Assembly (NCBI GenBank): GCA_031415695.1
Contig: JANOSH010000016.1
Span: 104,161-168,160 of the forward strand
Origin: JANOSH01 sp031415695
GTDB taxonomy: Bacteria; Actinomycetota; Acidimicrobiia; Acidimicrobiales; Ilumatobacteraceae
Reading direction: 5' to 3'
Length of the DNA: 64,000 nt
Shown piece by piece: positions 50,984 through 59,829 of the stretch (position 1 is its first letter; each line of letters opens with the position of its first letter). The position numbers and the translations under genes were made by a program. Below the pieces are notes generated by a model, which made no database searches, was not told the origin of the DNA, and was given only the letters and a program-made list of their open reading frames with translations.

Positions 50984-52498
50984 ATGACCAATTTTTCACC
51001 CTCTGCTGGCGCGCCGCGCCAGAACCGTCGCCGCCGTAAGCCCAACACTGGGCCCGGCCAGTCGGCTCACGGGCATCAAGGCCAGGCCCCTCGCACCCCG
51101 AGCGGCCCAGCCGTCGATATGTCGGTGTCGTCCGAACCTGTTGTCGATGCTGCTGATTTCGCCGAGCTTGGCGTACCGGCATCGATCGTGTCGTCCCTTG
51201 CGCGTGACGGTGTCGTGAAGCCATTCCCTATTCAGTCCGCAACCCTGCCCGATTCGATTGCAGGCCGAGACGTTCTGGGTCGCGGTAAGACCGGCAGCGG
51301 CAAGACCATTGCATTCGCCATTCCTACCGTGATGGCTTTGACCTCGTCGGGCAAGACCCGTCAACCCCGTGCACCCCGATCGCTCATCCTGGTCCCCACG
51401 CGTGAACTTGCTAACCAGGTGGCCGAAACGGTTACCCCATTGGCTCGGGCACTCAATCTCACCGTTGCCGTCGTCTTTGGTGGTGTGAGCCAAGGGCCAC
51501 AGGTCACTGCGCTGCGTAACGGCGTCGATGTTCTGGTGGCCTGCCCTGGCCGCCTCGAAGATCTCATTGGGCAGAAGCACTGTCGTCTCGACAAGGTCGA
51601 AGTCACTGTTCTCGACGAGGCCGACCACATGGCCGACCTCGGCTTCTTGCCCGGCGTGAAGCGTTTGCTCGACCAGACTCCAACCGGCACGCAACGCCTG
51701 TTGTTCTCGGCAACTCTCGACAACGGTATCGACGTACTGGTGAAGCGATACCTGTCGAACCCAGTTGTCCATTCGGTCGATTCGGGCCAGGCTGAAGTGT
51801 CCACCATGACCCACCATGTGCTCGGTGTGTCGGCGGCCGACAAGCCCACCGTCATCCGGGAGTTGGCCGGTGGTCTCGACCGTTCGCTGCTGTTCACCCG
51901 CACCAAACATGGTGCCAAGAAGCTGGCCAAGCAGCTCACCATGGGCGGTATCCCAGCTGTTGAACTCCACGGCAACTTGTCGCAGAACGCCCGCGAACGG
52001 AACCTGGCGTCGTTCGCCGATGGTTCGACCCGCGTGCTTGTTGCGACCGACATTGCCGCACGCGGTATCCATGTCGACGAGATTGCTCTGGTTGTTCACG
52101 TTGATCCGCCGGCCGAGCACAAGGCGTATCTGCATCGCTCTGGTCGTACGGCGCGTGCCGGCGCCGAAGGTGTTGTGGTCACGATCATGACCCCCGATCA
52201 GGTTGGCGATGTGAAGGTCTTGGCCCGCGATGCTGGCATCAAGCCAATCATCACCAAGGTCGAGCCGGGCCACTCGCTCGTGAAGTCGCTCGTTGGGCCG
52301 ACGGCACCGTTCGTGCAGCCATCAGCAGTAGTCGACACGCCTCGCCCCAACCCGCCCCGCCGACCAGGAACCGGTCGCCCGGGTGCCAGCGGCGGTCGTC
52401 CAGGGTCAAGTAGCGGTCGCCCCGGTTCTTCCGGAGCAAGTCGTCAAGGTGGTGCCGGACGTAGCTCGTCGGGCCGCTCGGGCCAACGCAGCCGGTAA
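50984..52498 (+). CDS. DEAD-box RNA helicase
   Basis: A 504-residue helicase: Q-motif PFPIQSATLPD, motif I GRGKTGSGKT, PTRELANQV, DEADHMADLG, SAT, and HRSGRTARAG in the second RecA domain. A basic N-terminal tail and a Gly/Arg/Ser-rich C-terminal tail (RPGSSSGRPGSS repeats) are expected to bind RNA. It likely functions in ribosome assembly or mRNA turnover, especially at low temperature. A 150-base leader with a hairpin precedes it; it converges with fabI, only three bases apart. Confidence 0.94.
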   Translation: MTNFSPSAGAPRQNRRRRKPNTGPGQSAHGHQGQAPRTPSGPAVDMSVSSEPVVDAADFAELGVPASIVSSLARDGVVKPFPIQSATLPDSIAGRDVLGRGKTGSGKTIAFAIPTVMALTSSGKTRQPRAPRSLILVPTRELANQVAETVTPLARALNLTVAVVFGGVSQGPQVTALRNGVDVLVACPGRLEDLIGQKHCRLDKVEVTVLDEADHMADLGFLPGVKRLLDQTPTGTQRLLFSATLDNGIDVLVKRYLSNPVVHSVDSGQAEVSTMTHHVLGVSAADKPTVIRELAGGLDRSLLFTRTKHGAKKLAKQLTMGGIPAVELHGNLSQNARERNLASFADGSTRVLVATDIAARGIHVDEIALVVHVDPPAEHKAYLHRSGRTARAGAEGVVVTIMTPDQVGDVKVLARDAGIKPIITKVEPGHSLVKSLVGPTAPFVQPSAVVDTPRPNPPRRPGTGRPGASGGRPGSSSGRPGSSGASRQGGAGRSSSGRSGQRSR

Positions 52499-52501
52499 CG
52501 G

Positions 52502-53269
52502 TCAGGCTCCCATCGCGTGGTAGCCGCCGTCGACGTGGATCATCGATCCGGTGGTCATCGGGAACCAGTCGGACAGCAGCGCCACACATGCCTTTGCCAC
52601 CGCCGACGAGTCGGTTACATCCCAGCCAAGCGGTGCCCGGACATCCCAGATATCCTCGAAAGCCCGGAACCCTGGTATCGACTTAGCGGCCATTGTCTTG
52701 ACCGGACCAGCAGCTACCAGGTTTGATCGGATGCCTTGGTTGCCGAGCGCTTTGGCCAAATAGCGGTTGCAACTTTCGAGCGCGGCCTTGGCCACACCCA
52801 TCCAGTTATAGGCGGGCCATGCGACGGTGGCATCGAACGTGAGGCCCACGATGGAACCGCCGTTCGTCATCAGCGGCACGAACGCCTCGGCCAGCGCCTT
52901 GAGCGAATAGGCGCTGATATGTACGGCTACGGCCACTTCATCCCAGGTCGCCGCCATGAAATTGTCGCCGAGACAGGCTTCGGGGGCGAAGCCGATCGAA
53001 TGGAGAACACCATCAACCCGGCCCCATTTTGCGGCGAGTGCGTCACGGACAGCCTCACCGTGGGCAGGCACGGTGACATCGAGTTCGTATACGTCGACAG
53101 GTTCAGGGAGCTTGCGGGCGGTGCGTTCGGTAAGGCTGAGCGCACGCCCGGCGCCGGTAAGGATGATGTTCGCCCCCTCCTCCTGGGCCAGCTTCGCTAC
53201 GCCGAAGGCGAGCGACGCGTCGGTGAGTACGCCAGTGATGACCAAATTCTTGCCAGTGAGTAGACCCAT
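52502..53269 (-). CDS. fabI: Enoyl-ACP reductase (InhA-like FabI)
   Basis: A 255-residue SDR-superfamily enoyl reductase. GKNLVITGVLTDASLAFGVA is close to the InhA opening; HSIGFAPE, the Tyr-x6-Lys pair in YNWMGVAKAALES, and LVAAGPVKTMAAKSIPGF are typical of the NADH-dependent enzyme that completes each fatty-acid elongation cycle. ATG 53269 follows TACCGT by 7 bases. It is divergent from the F420 reductase gene. Confidence 0.95.
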   Translation of the reverse strand: MGLLTGKNLVITGVLTDASLAFGVAKLAQEEGANIILTGAGRALSLTERTARKLPEPVDVYELDVTVPAHGEAVRDALAAKWGRVDGVLHSIGFAPEACLGDNFMAATWDEVAVAVHISAYSLKALAEAFVPLMTNGGSIVGLTFDATVAWPAYNWMGVAKAALESCNRYLAKALGNQGIRSNLVAAGPVKTMAAKSIPGFRAFEDIWDVRAPLGWDVTDSSAVAKACVALLSDWFPMTTGSMIHVDGGYHAMGA

Positions 53270-53276
53270 GCCTGGC

Positions 53277-53282
53277 ACGGTA
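53277..53282 (-). promoter_or_regulatory. -10 element, leaderless promoter of fabI
   Basis: TACCGT on the minus strand, seven bases before ATG 53269. The divergent gene at 53313 has CAAGCT (53301-53306) six bases before its ATG. Confidence 0.55.
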
Positions 53283-53312
53283 GCCGCGCCAGCGGTGTGC
53301 CAAGCTGGATCA

Positions 53313-53972
53313 ATGCGCGTAGGTATTCTTGGTGGCACAGGTCCGGCGGGTCGAGCACTTGGTGCACGACTCGCGTCAGTGGGATACGAAGTAGTGATTG
53401 GATCACGTTCGCGATACCGGTCGATGGAGGTGGTCGACACACTCAACGAGAAATGGCCCGACCTCAATCTGCCCATCTCCGCTGGCGATAACGCCATGGC
53501 GGCCGATTGTGATCTGATCGTCATAGCAACGCCGTGGGACTCGGCCGGAACCACCGCACAGGAGCAAGAAGCACGCCTTGGCGGCAAGATCGTGATTTCG
53601 ATGGCCAACGCACTCGTGAAGCTCGGCAACGAGTTCCAGCCGTTGGTTCCTCCCCGTGGTTCGGTGGCCGCTCACGTTCAGGCAGCGGTGCCAGGATGTC
53701 GGGTGGTGGCCGCGTTCCACCACTTGCCGGCCGCCGAACTCGGCCACCTCGGCCAGCCGATCGAGTCTGACGTGCTCATCTGCTCCGACGACCCAACGGC
53801 CACAATTGCGGTATCCGAGCTGATTCGCAAGATCCCGGGTTGTCGGCCGCTCGATGCCGGAGAACTATCCAACGCCACCGCCATTGAAGCCTTCACCGCC
53901 GTGCTGTTGCAGCTCAACGTTCGGTACAAAACCCGTGTGGCTCCAAAGCTGACTGGAATACGCGCATCGTGA
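53313..53972 (+). CDS. NADPH-dependent F420 reductase (Fno)
   Basis: A 219-residue protein with an N-terminal Rossmann fold, VGILGGTGPAGRALGARLAS and VVIGSRSRYRS, the latter being the NADP phosphate-binding arm; IVIATPWDSA and HHLPAAELGHL follow. Family members transfer hydride between NADPH and deazaflavin F420, implying that the organism makes or uses F420. The downstream mshC start overlaps its stop (GTGA). ATG 53313 is chosen because the glycine loop must begin within the first ten residues. Confidence 0.9.
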   Translation: MRVGILGGTGPAGRALGARLASVGYEVVIGSRSRYRSMEVVDTLNEKWPDLNLPISAGDNAMAADCDLIVIATPWDSAGTTAQEQEARLGGKIVISMANALVKLGNEFQPLVPPRGSVAAHVQAAVPGCRVVAAFHHLPAAELGHLGQPIESDVLICSDDPTATIAVSELIRKIPGCRPLDAGELSNATAIEAFTAVLLQLNVRYKTRVAPKLTGIRAS

Positions 53973-55096
53973 TTCACCTGTACGACACGGCGCGCCAAGC
54001 CGTGGTGCCATTCGAACCTGGACCCACCGTCACGATGTATACGTGTGGCATCACCCCGTACGATGCAACCCATCTTGGCCATGCCTGGGTGTATGTGAAC
54101 TACGACGTGTTGTCTCGACGCCTCATCGATCTTGGTCACGACGTTCGCTGTGTGCGCAACGTCACCGATGTCGACGATCCGTTGTTCGCCAAGGCTCGAC
54201 AGCTTGGCGTGCACTACCTCGACCTGGCTGCCCGCGAAGAGCGCCGATTCATTGGTGACATGGAAGCGCTCAACGTCTTGCCGGTGTATGCCGAGCCACG
54301 GGCCAGCGGTGCCATCGCCGACATTCGTAAGTTCATCGGCATGGTCATCGACGCCGGCCATGCCTATATGGCCGGCGGGTCGGTCTATTTCGATGTGTCA
54401 AAGTCGCCGTCGTTCGGATCACTGAGCCACTGCAGCGAGCAACAGATGCTCGACTTGGCCCGAGAGCGCGGCGGGAATCCCGACGACCCGAACAAACGAA
54501 ACCCGCTCGACTTCGTGTTGTGGCATCCGAGCTTGCCCGACGAACCGTCGTGGGAAACCAAGTGGGGTGCGGGCCGCCCCGGCTGGCACATCGAGTGTTC
54601 AGCCATGGCGCTCCAGTTGTTGGGTACAACCATCGACCTGCACGGTGGTGGCGGCGACCTGATCTTCCCGCACCACGAATGCGAACGGGCCCAGTCCGAA
54701 GCGGCAACCGGCGAGGCGTTTGTGCGCCATTGGATGCACGTCGGCCTGGTATGGATGGACGGCGCCAAGATGTCCAAGAGCCTCGGTAACTTGGTGTTTA
54801 TCGATAAGTTACGTACCGAGTTCGACGCGCGCGCCATTCGGCTCGGGCTGCTCACCCACCCGTATCGGCACGACTGGCACTGGTCTGACGATTTGATGCC
54901 CGCAAACGCGGCCCGGCTCGAACGATGGTCTGCCTCCTGCGCCCGTCGGGGTTCGCCATCAGGCGTTCTCGACGCAGTTCGGGCTCGTCTCGACGATGAC
55001 CTCGATTGCCCGGGATCCATAGAGCTGATCGACGCCGCCGCTGCCGCCGGCCACGACGTCACGGCCGCCGCGGCCCTCCTCGGCATCGACCTCTAA
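53969..55096 (+). CDS. mshC: Cysteine:GlcN-inositol ligase, mycothiol synthesis
   Basis: A 375-residue CysS paralogue. MYTCGITPYDATHLGHAWVY holds the zinc Cys and the MshC-specific TPYDATHLGH in place of the CysS GPTVY.; RNVTDVDDPLF, RERGGNPDDPNKRNPLDFVL, GRPGWHIECSAMA and KMSKSLGN match MshC. It attaches cysteine to GlcN-Ins in the mycothiol pathway. It is somewhat shorter than the usual 400-410 residues. The GTG start overlaps the F420 reductase gene. Confidence 0.92.
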   Translation: MIHLYDTARQAVVPFEPGPTVTMYTCGITPYDATHLGHAWVYVNYDVLSRRLIDLGHDVRCVRNVTDVDDPLFAKARQLGVHYLDLAAREERRFIGDMEALNVLPVYAEPRASGAIADIRKFIGMVIDAGHAYMAGGSVYFDVSKSPSFGSLSHCSEQQMLDLARERGGNPDDPNKRNPLDFVLWHPSLPDEPSWETKWGAGRPGWHIECSAMALQLLGTTIDLHGGGGDLIFPHHECERAQSEAATGEAFVRHWMHVGLVWMDGAKMSKSLGNLVFIDKLRTEFDARAIRLGLLTHPYRHDWHWSDDLMPANAARLERWSASCARRGSPSGVLDAVRARLDDDLDCPGSIELIDAAAAAGHDVTAAAALLGIDL

Positions 55097-55106
55097 CCAG
55101 CTTCGG

Positions 55107-55112
55107 TATGCT
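55107..55112 (+). promoter_or_regulatory. -10 element, leaderless promoter of the small-protein/nucleotidyltransferase pair
   Basis: TATGCT, seven bases, then ATG 55120, just 11 bases after the mshC stop; it would free the pair from read-through expression. Confidence 0.5.
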
Positions 55113-55119
55113 GGGAGTC

Positions 55120-55371
55120 ATGCGACCCCTGGATACGACGCCTGAAGCGTTCGCTGTTCAGGCGGCAGCATTGGCTGGGCTTGATGGTTCGCAACGACTG
55201 ATGCGGTGCGCCGAGTTGTGCGATGCCGCCCGGAACATCAGTTTGGCCGGCATTCGGCAGCGGCACCCCGAATACTCCGATCGAGAGGCATCGCTTGCCC
55301 TTTTCCGACTCGTAAACGGGCATGACGTTTTCGTCAAGGCCTGGCCCGACAGCCCCATCCTCGAGTCGTGA
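55120..55371 (+). CDS. Small protein paired with a nucleotidyltransferase
   Basis: An 83-residue helical protein (TPEAFAVQAAALAGLDGSQR, ELCDAARNISLAGIRQRHPE, YSDREASLALFRLVNGHDVF). Proteins of this kind commonly precede a nucleotidyltransferase gene, as here with a GTGA overlap, in many phyla. The arrangement is like a toxin-antitoxin pair, though neither role has been shown for it to my knowledge. An in-frame ATG at 55108 overlaps the -10 hexamer, so 55120 is preferred. Confidence 0.75.
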   Translation: MRPLDTTPEAFAVQAAALAGLDGSQRLMRCAELCDAARNISLAGIRQRHPEYSDREASLALFRLVNGHDVFVKAWPDSPILES

Positions 55372-55928
55372 CGGCCGGCGAATTCCTGGGTGAGCTGATC
55401 GGGCTGCTCGACGCCGCACAAATTCGCTACATGGTTGCAGGGTCGTTTGCTAGTTCATTTCACGCCGAACCCCGCACCACCAACGATCTCGACATCGTCA
55501 TCGAGGTTGACTCGACGGCGTTGAATCGGCTGCTCGGGAGTATCGATCTTGATCGGTACTACGTGAGCGACGAGGCGGCGCATGACGCTCTCCAACGTCA
55601 GTCGTCGTTCAACCTGATCGACATTAAGGCGGGATGGAAGGCTGATCTCATCGTGCGGCGTGATCGACGTTTTAGTCACATCGAGTTCGAGCGCCGAATC
55701 AGGGTAACGCTCTACGAACGTGACGTGTTTGTGGCGTCAGCCGAGGACACCGTGTTGTCGAAGTTGGAGTGGGCGGCAAAGGGCGGATCCGATCGGCAAG
55801 TCCGAGACGCGGCGGCCATTTTGCGAGCCCGGACCAGCCTGGATCATGTCTACCTCAACCGATGGGCACAGGAACTTGGCGTCTCTGTAGGCCTGACTGC
55901 CGCTCGGGCTCTCGCTGCCGGGAACTAA
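55368..55928 (+). CDS. Nucleotidyltransferase-fold protein (AbiEii/DUF6036-like)
   Basis: A 186-residue protein with the minimal nucleotidyltransferase signature: MVAGSFASSFHAEPRTTNDL then DIVIEVD, where GS and the DxD aspartates are in place, followed by IDIKAGWKADLIV and EDTVLSKLEWAAKGGSDRQV. Such proteins AMPylate or nucleotidylate a partner in several toxin-antitoxin types. It is translationally coupled to the 83-residue gene. Confidence 0.82.
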   Translation: MTAGEFLGELIGLLDAAQIRYMVAGSFASSFHAEPRTTNDLDIVIEVDSTALNRLLGSIDLDRYYVSDEAAHDALQRQSSFNLIDIKAGWKADLIVRRDRRFSHIEFERRIRVTLYERDVFVASAEDTVLSKLEWAAKGGSDRQVRDAAAILRARTSLDHVYLNRWAQELGVSVGLTAARALAAGN

Positions 55929-55991
55929 TCGGCGCGTGGCTGGTGGTTGCCGATGTTCTCCACTCCAACCTCGCAAGTTCGGTGACGGGGC

Positions 55992-55997
55992 TATGAT
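55992..55997 (+). promoter_or_regulatory. -10 element, leaderless promoter of the acyltransferase gene
   Basis: TATGAT, six bases, then ATG 56004. Confidence 0.6.
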
Positions 55998-56003
55998 CAG
56001 CCC

Positions 56004-56732
56004 ATGGCAGAGTCGGCTGGCGCAAATGTCTTGCAAGCTCGAACTCGGGCCGTGTTGGCCCCGTTGGGGCGACGGGGCTGGAAATTTACGCTCGAGGGGT
56101 ACGACCAGCTACCGTCAACCGGCCCGGCAATCTTGTGTCCAAATCATGTGAGTTTTCTCGACTCGGCGTTTTTGATGCTCACCTTGCCTCGCAATATCAG
56201 CTTTGTGGGCAAGGCCGAGTACATGGATGACTGGAAGACCAAGTTCCTTTTTCCGGCGATGGGTATGATTCCGATCGACCGCTCCGGTGGCGACAAATCC
56301 TCAGCAGCGCTCGACACCGCCGAAGCAGTTTTGCGGCGAGGCGAACTATTCGGGATCTTTCCCGAAGGTACTCGCAGCCGCGACGGCGACCTGTACAAGG
56401 GTCATACCGGTGCCGCTCGGTTGGCGTTCAAGGTTGGCTGCCCTATCTTTCCGGTTGGCATTGTGGGCACCCGTGAGATTCAGCCACCCCATGCGAAATT
56501 GCCCAAGCTGGGCAAGCCGTGCACCATTCGTATTGGCGCGCCCATTCACCCCGACCGCTACCGCGACCAGGGCGAGTTGCACTTGGCGTTGCGAGCTATG
56601 ACCGACGAAGTGATGTTCGAGATTCAGGATCTCACGGGGCAGACCTACCGTAACGTGTACGCCACGAAGAAGGCCGAAGCCGTCCCTTCTGGAACCACCA
56701 AGGTGCCATCGTTGGCTCCCAGCGCCGCCTGA
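56004..56732 (+). CDS. 1-Acylglycerol-3-phosphate acyltransferase-like (PlsC family)
   Basis: A 242-residue acyltransferase with the NHVSFLD (H-x4-D) catalytic motif, GMIPIDRSGGDKSS, the FPEGTRSRDG phosphate-binding motif and the late VGIVGTREI. It is predicted to acylate lysophosphatidate in phospholipid synthesis, at the membrane face. It stands just upstream of thrS with its own leaderless-type promoter. Confidence 0.9.
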   Translation: MAESAGANVLQARTRAVLAPLGRRGWKFTLEGYDQLPSTGPAILCPNHVSFLDSAFLMLTLPRNISFVGKAEYMDDWKTKFLFPAMGMIPIDRSGGDKSSAALDTAEAVLRRGELFGIFPEGTRSRDGDLYKGHTGAARLAFKVGCPIFPVGIVGTREIQPPHAKLPKLGKPCTIRIGAPIHPDRYRDQGELHLALRAMTDEVMFEIQDLTGQTYRNVYATKKAEAVPSGTTKVPSLAPSAA

Positions 56733-56770
56733 CGAACGCAATTGAACGGTCGAGGCCGGTGAGTTCCCTC

Positions 56771-56776
56771 TAACCT
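56771..56776 (+). promoter_or_regulatory. -10 element, leaderless promoter of thrS
   Basis: TAACCT, six bases, then GTG 56783. No ribosome site and no T-box features are seen before thrS, unlike ileS. Confidence 0.55.
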
Positions 56777-56782
56777 TGAGTC

Positions 56783-58768
56783 GTGAACGGCCTATTGAAC
56801 ATTCTACTTCCCGATGGTTCCGAGCGAGAGTTGCCTGCAGGTGCCACCGGTGCCGATCTGGCCGCTTCTATCGGACCCCGTCTCGCCAAGGTAGCCATAG
56901 CTGCGACTGTTAACGGCGAACTGGTCGATCTGAACGTTGCTTTGCCCGACCGCGCAACCGTTGGCATCATTACGCCCGAGTCTGACGTCGGGCGCCATGT
57001 CTTGCGTCACTCATCTGCCCATGTGCTGGCCCAGGCCGTCACGCAACTGTTCGCGGGAGCCAAATACACGATTGGTCCCGCAATTGAGGACGGCTTTTAC
57101 TACGACTTCGAGTTGTCTGGTGGCCGTACTTTTTCCGACGACGATCTCCATGCAATCACGGCTCGCATGCGCGAGATTATGAAGGCCGACCAGCCGTTCG
57201 TGCGCAGTGCCGTTTCCACGGCCGAAGGTCTGGCGTTGTTTGCCGACCAGCCGTACAAGCGCGAGATCATCGAACGGGTGGCCTCGGGCGGCGCCGAGGA
57301 TTCTGATGTCGGCGAAGTAGCCGGCGACGGTTCGGTGAGCTTGTATCGAAACACGCCCGACTTCGTCGACCTGTGTCTTGGACCTCACGTGCCGTCAACG
57401 TCGAAGCTCGGTCATTTCAAATTGATGAAAGTTGCGGGCGCGTACTGGCGGGGAAATGAAAAAGGTCCGATGCTTCAGCGCATCTATGGCACAGCGTGGG
57501 CGACCAAAGCTGAGCTGGAAGAACACCTCAATCGGCTGGACGAAGCGGAAAAGCGCGACCACCGAAAACTGGCGGTCGAACTCGACCTTTTGTCGTTTCC
57601 CCGCGAGCTCGGCGGTGGGCTAGCTGTGTGGCACCCTCGCGGGGCCACGGTGCGTCGGCTCATGGAGGACTACAGCCGCGATCGTCACGCCAACGGCGGT
57701 TACGAATTTGTCTTTAGCCCGCATCTTGCCAACGGGAACCTGTTCCAGACGTCGGGTCATCTCGACTTCTACAAGGACGGTATGTACCCGCCCATGGAGA
57801 TGGACAACGGCACGTACTACATGAAGCCGATGAACTGTCCCATGCATTGCCTGATCTACCGGTCACGCCAACGCAGTTATCGCGAGCTGCCATTACGACT
57901 GTTCGAATTGGGCACGGTATATCGCTACGAGCGGGCGGGCACGCTGCATGGCCTCATGCGCATCCGTGGCTTCACGCAAGACGACAGCCACATCTTTTGT
58001 ACGCAAGACCAGTTGCAAGACGAAATCGCGTCGTTGCTCGATTTCGTGCTGTCGGTGCTTCGGGCGTTTGGCTTCACGGACTTTCAGGCGTACCTGTCTA
58101 CGCGTGATCCCAAGAAGTCGGTCGGCTCCGACGAGATTTGGGACAAAGCCACCGAGGCGTTACGCCAGGCACTCGATCGCCACGGTTTGCCGTATGAAAT
58201 CAAGCATGGTGATGCCGCGTTCTACGGCCCCAAGATCGATGTGGATGTACGCGACGCCATTGGGCGCCGCTGGCAGCTGTCGACCATCCAATGCGACTTC
58301 AACCTGCCCGACCGTTTCGACTTGGAGTATGTGGGGTCCGATAACGCCCGGCACCAACCAATCATGTTGCACCGTGCGTTGTTCGGGTCCGTCGAGCGGT
58401 TCTTCGGGGTGCTCGTCGAACACTTCGCCGGAGCGTTCCCCACATGGTTGGCGCCAGTGCAGGTAAGCGTTCTGCCCGTCGCCGAGGCGCACCACGACTA
58501 CGCCCAACAGGTTGTCGCCGAGCTCAAGGCCGCAGGTAGGCGTGCCGTGTTGGTTGAGGCCAATGAGGGGCTTGGTAAGCGCATCGCGGTCGAGAAATCG
58601 GCCAAAGTGCCGTACGTGCTGGTCGTAGGGGAGTCCGATGTTCATGCGGGGTCGGTTGGTGTGAATGCTCGCGGTCGGGATGTAGAACGCGATGTGCCAG
58701 TGAGCGAGTTCTTGCGACGCATCGCCGTCGACGTCGACGACGCCATGGCGGCTGCGGTTCACGGGTGA
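56783..58768 (+). CDS. thrS: Threonyl-tRNA synthetase
   Basis: A 661-residue class II synthetase with an N-terminal TGS domain (about 1-65), the editing domain (RHSSAHVLAQA and CLGPHVPSTSKLGHFKL), the catalytic core with motif 2 and zinc region (KPMNCPMHCLIYRS, RYERAGTLHGLMRIRGF) and a C-terminal anticodon-binding domain. It opens the thrS-HIT-pgsA-patA order known from mycobacteria. The start is GTG with predicted leaderless mRNA. Confidence 0.96.
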   Translation: MNGLLNILLPDGSERELPAGATGADLAASIGPRLAKVAIAATVNGELVDLNVALPDRATVGIITPESDVGRHVLRHSSAHVLAQAVTQLFAGAKYTIGPAIEDGFYYDFELSGGRTFSDDDLHAITARMREIMKADQPFVRSAVSTAEGLALFADQPYKREIIERVASGGAEDSDVGEVAGDGSVSLYRNTPDFVDLCLGPHVPSTSKLGHFKLMKVAGAYWRGNEKGPMLQRIYGTAWATKAELEEHLNRLDEAEKRDHRKLAVELDLLSFPRELGGGLAVWHPRGATVRRLMEDYSRDRHANGGYEFVFSPHLANGNLFQTSGHLDFYKDGMYPPMEMDNGTYYMKPMNCPMHCLIYRSRQRSYRELPLRLFELGTVYRYERAGTLHGLMRIRGFTQDDSHIFCTQDQLQDEIASLLDFVLSVLRAFGFTDFQAYLSTRDPKKSVGSDEIWDKATEALRQALDRHGLPYEIKHGDAAFYGPKIDVDVRDAIGRRWQLSTIQCDFNLPDRFDLEYVGSDNARHQPIMLHRALFGSVERFFGVLVEHFAGAFPTWLAPVQVSVLPVAEAHHDYAQQVVAELKAAGRRAVLVEANEGLGKRIAVEKSAKVPYVLVVGESDVHAGSVGVNARGRDVERDVPVSEFLRRIAVDVDDAMAAAVHG

Positions 58769-59280
58769 CCCCGCTTGGCCATATCTGGAACGGGTGGCGT
58801 GCCGCCTATGTTCAAGGCACCGAGGGCACCGTCGGTGTTCCCGACGGTCGGTCGGTGTTCACCCGCATTCTTGCGTCGGGCATGTCCGACGTCGAGGCCA
58901 ATGTCGTTCATCGTGGCCCATTGTGTTTTGCGATTCTCAACGCGTTTCCGTATACAACGGGTCACACGCTGGTATTGCCGTATCGCGAAGTCGCCGACAT
59001 TGTCGACCTCACAACCGACGAGGCCACCGAATTGTGGTCGACGGTCACAGCAGCACGTATTGCGTTACAGCGGGCGATGAACTGCAATGGCGTCAATATC
59101 GGTATCAACCTCGGTACCGCGGCCGGCGGATCGGTTTCCGAGCACCTGCACGTGCATGTTGTAGCCCGCTGGACCGGCGATTCGAATTTCATGACAGCGG
59201 TTGCCAACACACGCACTATCCCTGAAGCGCTGCCGGACACGGCAGCCAAGGTTCGCGCAGCCTGGCCTCGTGTCGACTAG
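58765..59280 (+). CDS. HIT-family nucleotide hydrolase/transferase
   Basis: A 171-residue histidine-triad protein; the triad is EHLHVHVVARW and the N-terminal half has FAILNAFPYTTGHTLVLPYR then GVNIGINLGTAAGG. Family members act as Ap4A phosphorylase or nucleotide hydrolases. The GTG start overlaps the thrS stop (GTGA). The same gene pair occurs in Mycobacterium (thrS followed by a HIT gene). Confidence 0.92.
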   Translation: MTPLGHIWNGWRAAYVQGTEGTVGVPDGRSVFTRILASGMSDVEANVVHRGPLCFAILNAFPYTTGHTLVLPYREVADIVDLTTDEATELWSTVTAARIALQRAMNCNGVNIGINLGTAAGGSVSEHLHVHVVARWTGDSNFMTAVANTRTIPEALPDTAAKVRAAWPRVD

Positions 59281-59300
59281 GCGTACTAGCGTCATAGGCG

Positions 59301-59825
59301 ATGAGTAACCCAGCGGCCCGTAGTGACGACGAGATTCGCGACGAGTTACCAAGTGACCTGAACGCGGTCGACTTTGCCGGCGAATACGAGTTCCCCGACA
59401 ACAGCCGCCGTCGCAAGCCCGGCTTCATCTATCTGGGTCTGGCGATCGCGTGCGTGGTCTTGTGGCTTACCCGTGGTGGCGACGACGCTGTGTTGGTCAA
59501 CAACGGATTTCTTCTCGCCGCCGCCATCCTTGGCTTTCTTGGCGTGTTTTGTTTGACGTCGGGTTGGAAGCTGGCGTTCGACGAGAAAGAGGCCCTAGCA
59601 CGGGCCAGTACAGCCATCGGCTTTCCAATCGGGCATGCGTCGGCACAGATGGCCTGGCGTGGGCTTCGGTCTCGGCCGGTGTGGCGTGTGCTGGCCTATT
59701 CGAGCGAAGAGCCTCCTCAGCGCCGAGCCTTCGTAGTGCTCGATGCGGTCGATGGTCGCCCGCTCGAACAGCTCGTTGAAGACAACCCCGAGGATTGGGC
59801 GGCGCTCGAAGCCGAAATCGACTAG
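59301..59825 (+). CDS. Membrane protein of unknown function
   Basis: A 174-residue protein with an acidic N-terminus, a Tyr-rich YEFPDNSRRRKPGF segment, two membrane helices (about 42-58 and 68-88) and a cytoplasmic C-terminal domain (AMAWRGLRSR-like AQMAWRGLRSRPVWRVLAYS, then VVLDAVDGRPLEQLVED). No family recognised. It interrupts the otherwise mycobacterial HIT-pgsA adjacency. TAGCGT lies eight bases before its ATG. Confidence 0.75.
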   Translation: MSNPAARSDDEIRDELPSDLNAVDFAGEYEFPDNSRRRKPGFIYLGLAIACVVLWLTRGGDDAVLVNNGFLLAAAILGFLGVFCLTSGWKLAFDEKEALARASTAIGFPIGHASAQMAWRGLRSRPVWRVLAYSSEEPPQRRAFVVLDAVDGRPLEQLVEDNPEDWAALEAEID

Positions 59826-59829
59826 CCGA

